A DNA stretch of 38,964 bases from NCBI GenBank assembly GCA_025201365.1, contig JAIXMF010000106.1, positions 1 through 38,964 on the forward strand, read 5' to 3'. The notes beneath the pieces were generated by a model that saw only the letters and a list, made by a program, of their open reading frames with translations, did not search any database and had not been told where the DNA came from. This DNA comes from Syncephalis plumigaleata. Lineage: Eukaryota; Zoopagomycota; Zoopagomycetes; Zoopagales; Piptocephalidaceae. Made by a program: the position numbers and the translations under genes. Position 1 is the stretch's first letter, and every line of letters starts with the position of its first letter. This document shows, one piece after another, positions 33,862 to 38,964 of this stretch.

Positions 33862-35671
33862 ATGATCGGAAATTCCTTGGCTGCTCAGATCATTCTGACA
33901 ACGGGCATTCTATTGTTAACTGCTATCGCGCCACTCGCGTTTATTCATCATATTTTACATTTACTCTTTCATCAATCGCCGTTACTTCCCGCGCACGCCT
34001 TTGACTCGCCATTTTCATGGCACTCCATATTACACTATTGGCTAGGTATTGAACTACTGTTCTACGTCTACTTTGTAACGGCCTATCGTCGTCTACAACG
34101 TGGTTCACGCTATGTACCATTGGCCGACCACGAACGAAGCGCTCTATTCTATCGTTGCTTCACGGAATGCGGTAAAATAGAGGACTTCTTTCCCGGTTGG
34201 TTCAAGCGTGCCGATCATCTGCCTCGCAATATACGCTATACTGCCATCACTATCGAGGAGGTGCACCGGGAGAATGCTCGCGAATGGCTAGCCTGGGGCT
34301 TCTTTGGCGAGTCACTCGACGAGGCGCAAGCAAACACACACACGTGGGATCAGCTAAACTGGATGCTCGACTACATTGAAGAAACATCCGGACTAAAGTT
34401 CATTGAAGGCTATAATCCAGACATTAAAGCGCTACGACTTAATCTCGATCCGGTCAAGGCTGTCCATAGACCATGGTTATTCTATTTCGTAAGTACAGAG
34501 TGTTTCCCTTTATCGTTTGTCATTTATCTCTAACGTGACGATCTATAAATGATAGATTGTATTTATACTTGATAGTCTTTGCAAATTATTACTTCGCTTA
34601 GTAGGATTCCGTCGTTATGGACGTGAACCACGTAACTTTACAGGATTTGCTACATCACTAGCTGGAAGTTACTACGATGGCGAGGCAGATATCGATATGG
34701 AAAACGATCATCATCATCATCAGCATACTGCCAATTCACGTTCAACTAGTACATCTGATCATCAACAGCATACCTTCCGTCGTCGTGGTCCATTAGTTAC
34801 CTACTGGTATCGACCAGGTCGGAATGAAGTAGCTGATACCATGTCCACAACAACAACAGCAACAACAACAACGAAACATGATCAACAACAACGAGATACT
34901 AATCGTGGCAGCAATGGATTAGCATCGTCGAATATCTTACCTATTGTCATCACGCATGGCATCGGTATTGGCATGTCGAGTTATTTAAAGTTCATTTGGT
35001 GTGTATTCCAAGCCACTCGCGGCAATGCTCCCATCTATCTTGTTGAATTACCGCATGTAAGCATGCGCTTCCATGGTCGTGCACCAACTGTACCTGAAAC
35101 GGTTCGTGAACTTGACGCTGCCCTCGTTGAACGTGGACACAGCAAGGCGGTATTCGTGGGACACTCATTAGGCTCGACAATTGTTGCCGGCATGTGTCGA
35201 CATGCACGTAAACGCGTTGCTGCCGCCGTACTAGTTGATCCCATTTGTTTCCTTCTTCATTTGCCCACGGTAGCGTACGGATTCGTGCATCGTCGCCCCG
35301 CCCGTGCTAATGAACGCTTTATCGCTTTCTTTGCCTCGCGTGAACTGTTTATCAGTCGATTCATCAGTCGTAGTTTCCACTGGTATCACTCTTGTATGTG
35401 GGCCGACGATCTACCCTCGAATGCGACCGTGTTCCTATCGCGCGATGATCTATTGGTGCCATCCCTAGAAGTGAGCAAGTATCTAGAACGTCATCGTGTT
35501 CAACAACATATGATGCCGCTAGACCACGCGCAATTCATGATAAACTCTCATTGGGAGTCACAAATAGTCAAGCAAATAGCCGACTACGCTATCGGTCATA
35601 CTAATGATAGCAATAGTCAAAATGTAACTGAATTACCAACGATTACCACCACCGCCTCAGTAATCTCGTAA
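33862..35671 (+). CDS. Membrane-associated alpha/beta hydrolase (copy 2)
   Basis: Exons 33862-34488 and 34556-35671 with a 67-base phase-0 intron give 580 residues. The N-terminus has two hydrophobic helices, and REWLAWGFFG matches copy 1. The fold carries the oxyanion turn HGIG, nucleophile elbow GHSLG with Ser413, probable acid Asp507 (SRDDLLVP) and base His533 (PLDHAQF). A His/Gln/Thr-rich low-complexity insert (about 259-325), partly encoded by CAT and ACA repeats, separates the membrane part from the fold and is much shorter in copy 1. The C-terminal tail is Thr-rich. The intron sits at the same codon as in copy 1, which proves common descent. The true second exon extends 47 codons upstream of its first ATG, since those codons align with copy 1. 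The substrate is not identifiable. Confidence 0.9.
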
Positions 35672-36441
35672 TCATTCTGTTTTCTGTTTTGGTTCGCTGT
35701 CATTACAAAATGGTCGATGTACCATCTATAGTTATGTTACATCATCTCTAAATAGTGTGTTCCCCTTGGGTTTCCGTTCATCATTCATTTATTAAAGTTA
35801 CTACTTTCTATCAAGTAAACAGCAACAATAGTTGGTATATACATGATGTGTATATGTGCCTACAGACATGTGATTAATAATCACTAGCAAATGTAATCTT
35901 CGCTATTGATCATTCATTAGTGGTCAGTGAATTATTGACTAATTGAATGATGATCTTGTTGTAAAATCATAATAACTCTTTCTTTCTTGTCTTCTTCCTC
36001 ATCTGGTATTCTACCTCATATACCATCGCTTTTATCGTACTTTTGACTAGCTATTACGCTAGTGTGTTCAGTATTCCTTCTGTATACTCACTTGTGTAAT
36101 ATATATATACATATAATCCTATTGAATTCAAACAAACAGCGTAATAGTAAGACGTGTGCGTAAGTGTATGCAAGTGTGCGTGTGTGTGCGGTCAGTCACT
36201 CTCTGGTGATATCATATAATTCACCATTTATTCCTAACCAACAACTGCACACTACGTCTCCGTCCATCTATTGACGACTTTGTTTTATTCGCTTGTTGTG
36301 GTTGTTGTTGTTGTTTCTTACTTACTTACTCACTCGCTATCTCGCTATCTACTATTGACCGTCTCTATGCCACTACTAGTATAGCGATTACGCCTATCCT
36401 TCCTCTTCTTCTTCAATATATAATCGTTATTATTCGTTTAT
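35672..36441 (+). other. Spacer and promoter before TRAPPC11
   Basis: AT-rich, with a GTGTGCG run near 36170 and TTG repeats near 36300. No gene is seen. The region just before the ATG is CT-rich and ends with CAATATATAATC, a possible AT-rich core promoter element. Confidence 0.5.
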
Positions 36442-38964
36442 ATGTCGCGTCGACCACCTAATCCTATGGCGGCTGCGGCTGCTAACGGCGCTACAACACC
36501 AATTGCCGCTAGTCATGGACCTCCTGGACCTATATCAGCATCTGCTGGTAATCTAGCACCTGCCGGTTCCTTATCCACACCAGTTATGCGTATGAGCCCT
36601 AATACTACTCCTCGTCAACTTATGGGAGGTGTTCCAGTAATGATGATGCAAGGTGGTGTTGGCAGTGGTGGCGGTGGTGCTGGTCCTAACCATCCAAATA
36701 GCGGAACACCAACTGCTCTACAGCAGCAACAAACGGCTGCTATGCGTAATGCGCGCATATCTTCACTACGTATTGTCACTATGGATGGCTATCCACCCGA
36801 GTATCTATTCCATCTTCATCCAATGCTAGGTATTATTAGGCCAGAGCCTAATCTACCTTCACCCATGGTAGCATCGCGTAGTCTACCTCCTCCCCGCCAA
36901 GGCTCTAGCGGTAGCGAGACCAGTATTGCCGCAGCAGCAGCTACTACAGCAGCAGCAGCAGCAGCAACTACACTTAATGTTAATCAATCTAATGCGCCAA
37001 TGATGAGCCCCAATCCTAGTGGTGGTGGTGGTCGTGCACGTCCCGGTGGATTCCATCAACGTAGCTCTTCACTAGGCTACACATCAGGTAGTCGACGACA
37101 AGATCAGCTGGTGGCTGCACTACAGGCTAGATCGCGTGAAGTAATCTGGGATCCTATCGGACGTGTTGGACCATTTCGAGTAGTCACATTCGATCGTGTA
37201 AGTAGTAGTTTAGAAGAGGGGAATGGAAATAGTATAATGATGAATCCTCGCTAATGATGCTCACGTCTACATCTACAAATGTAGCGACATAGATTTGAAA
37301 AGAATAAGGTGATCACCGACTCTGGTCCTCATTCGCCATTATCGCCGCGCACACCATCTTCGCCCGTCTATCCGAATGGTGTTATTCATTTGGCATGGCT
37401 TCGTCGATACAGGGAACAATTGCCCTCGGTTGTTTTATCGTTATTCGAACTCTACGATCGTACCTCGGATCAACCGCTTAGCGCTGTACCACCCTCGCCC
37501 GGTGGTCGAGTTCAATCGATGGGGCCTGGCATGTTACCGGGTGCCGCTGAAGTGGCGAATACCCTGAGCAACGAACGAGATAAGGACATGGAGATCATCA
37601 AAGATTTGCTAGAGGAGAAGAAAAGGTTCGCCGATCTAGGTATTAAGTATGCGGTTATATTAATATTGGGCAAGGGTCATATGGCGGAAACGAACACCGA
37701 CGAACGATTATCGGCCATAAAACGAGCAAGTGGCCTGGACACACGTAGTCTATTCGTGTTAACACCGGGTGGGCCGGCAGAAATGCAGACATTCGTGAAT
37801 GCCGTGTATAAAACACTACAAACGCAAGAGGTGGGTCCGGCATTCTATCGAGAATTATCGCGTAAAGTGAAGAAACGTCGCACGCGTGTGGTCACTCAGG
37901 CCAACGCGTTACGTGCCGGCCCTCAAGAGCCAGTTACATCCGGCTGTGTACTACCACCGGAGGCATGGACAGTTCGATACGACTTTAAAATGGGTATATT
38001 CTGTGAATTTAGTCAAGATTTTAACCTGGCAGTTAGGTAATTATTATTGAATCGAGACATGAATATCAATGGTGCATTCCCCCTTTCCCCTTCTCCATCT
38101 CGCTAATATCAGTACATTGTACACTTAGACATTACACGGTAGCCTATAGAAATCTCGTTGAATTATTATCGGAAAAGACGCTTAATATCGCTGGGACCGT
38201 GCTATTCAACACCGATACACAACGATGGCAAGAGACGCGTATTCTTTTAGATATGATTAGTTTTAAGGTATGCCAACTACTACCCGTGTATTATGAAAAA
38301 CGCAATATGTAAATATAACATGTAACATGTCTTTACAATTGATAGATTTGTAAATTGCATTTATACGCGGAAGCACCTGTATCTGCTGTAGGGCAGTTTC
38401 ATAAACATTTAGCCAATATACGCGCACTAACAGAAGCGAGAGAACTGGGTTGTCAACACTTTAAACATCTTACATGGGAGACACGACAGTACGTATTTTA
38501 TAAGCATTCCTCATGTCTCTTTTTCGTTTGTTAGTCAATCTCTAATCTAACCAACGAATTAGATATCGTCTATTTGGTGAATTGGTAGAGATTGCCCTTA
38601 AGAATGGATTTAAATTGCCCATGACAGCTATGGTACAACTGCCGAACAATGGTGGGCCGGCCATTGATCCCGATTCATTGTTGCAACATCCCGGTTTCTA
38701 TTATCATGCCGCGGCCATGTGTGTAGCACGTCGTCGTCGTAATTTCCTAGAATCAGAAAAGGTAACTTGTAAACTATCTATCATCTATAAGCATATCATT
38801 ATCGATCACTAATAAAGCAAGTGGATGGGATGATGTTTATTTGATGGGAAATGCATATTAATAGGAATATAATACGGCAATTATGGCACCTGCCAATAAA
38901 GCGGCCAATTATGCCACGGTACTTGATCCAGCATTCGCCGAGGCATTAGACATGGAGAAGGGAG
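36442..38964 (+). CDS. TRAPPC11: TRAPPC11 / foie gras family protein, 5' part (cut by the window end)
   Basis: Exons 36442-37197, 37309-38036, 38129-38267, 38346-38488, 38563-38761 and 38865 to the window end; introns are 74-111 bases and all in phase. TRAPPC11 is a subunit of the TRAPPIII complex, a Golgi and autophagy tethering factor and Rab exchange factor. The first 90 or so residues and about 150-230 are low-complexity (Ala, Gly, Pro, Gln, with a GCA-repeat Ala run); YPPEYLFHLHP and EVIWDPI sit between and after them. From exon 2 on, the family core is clear: QLPSVVLSLFELYD, SLFVLTPG, a segment matching FSQDFNLAVR with HYTVAYRNLVELL, and later HPGFYYHAAAMCV. The C-terminal half (gryzun region) lies beyond the window. 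The ATG is the first in the open frame; the long low-complexity N-terminus is absent from the animal proteins. Confidence 0.9.

Noticed and set aside
1-38964. tRNA, rRNA, CRISPR arrays and transposon open frames
   Set aside because: I looked for tRNA B-box words, repeat-spacer arrays and transposase or reverse transcriptase motifs and found none I could support.

Overview
The window looks like nuclear DNA of a fungus. It has many short GT–AG introns (48–111 bases), often with a CTAAC/CTAAT-like branch site. It carries an RNA-silencing type RNA-dependent RNA polymerase, a long (MRP-type) ABCC transporter, F-box proteins and a TRAPPC11 homologue. Coding exons are balanced in base composition, while the spacers are AT-rich and full of simple repeats. 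Separate genes for an NTAQ1-type N-terminal glutamine amidase and an archaeal-type phosphoglycerate mutase make an early-diverging lineage (Zoopagomycota or Mucoromycota-like) my best guess, but that placement is inference.

Layout, left to right: a sigma-like glutathione transferase (+, 2 exons); an RdRP (-, 3 exons) convergent with it; a 1.8 kb spacer; an alpha/beta hydrolase (+, 2 exons); an ApgM-type phosphoglycerate mutase (+, 13 exons); NTAQ1 (-, 7 exons), tail to tail with it; a tandem pair of secreted, kinase-like but catalytically dead genes (-, 4 exons each); an ABCC transporter (-, 12 exons) whose reading frame is broken five times; two long single-exon F-box genes facing each other tail to tail; a 4.4 kb repeat-rich spacer; a paralogue of the first alpha/beta hydrolase (+, 2 exons); and the 5' part of a TRAPPC11/foie gras gene (+, cut by the window end).

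Most of the genes are unrelated housekeeping functions: thiol chemistry, glycolysis, the N-degron pathway, membrane transport, vesicle tethering, RNA silencing. The feature that stands out is duplication. Three paralogous pairs sit in one 39 kb window: the hydrolases about 25 kb apart, the F-box genes inverted, and the secreted kinase-like genes in tandem at an exact offset of 2267 bases.

The secreted kinase-like pair is the most interesting part. Both copies share a signal peptide and an Asn/Gln-rich linker. The domain that follows keeps the spacing of a protein-kinase catalytic loop and DFG region but has lost the catalytic residues. The leader, promoter and third intron are much better conserved between copies than the kinase-like exons. 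Copy A also has an in-frame TGA exactly where copy B has Trp. This looks like a fast-diverging secreted (effector-like) family. All identity figures here were estimated by eye.
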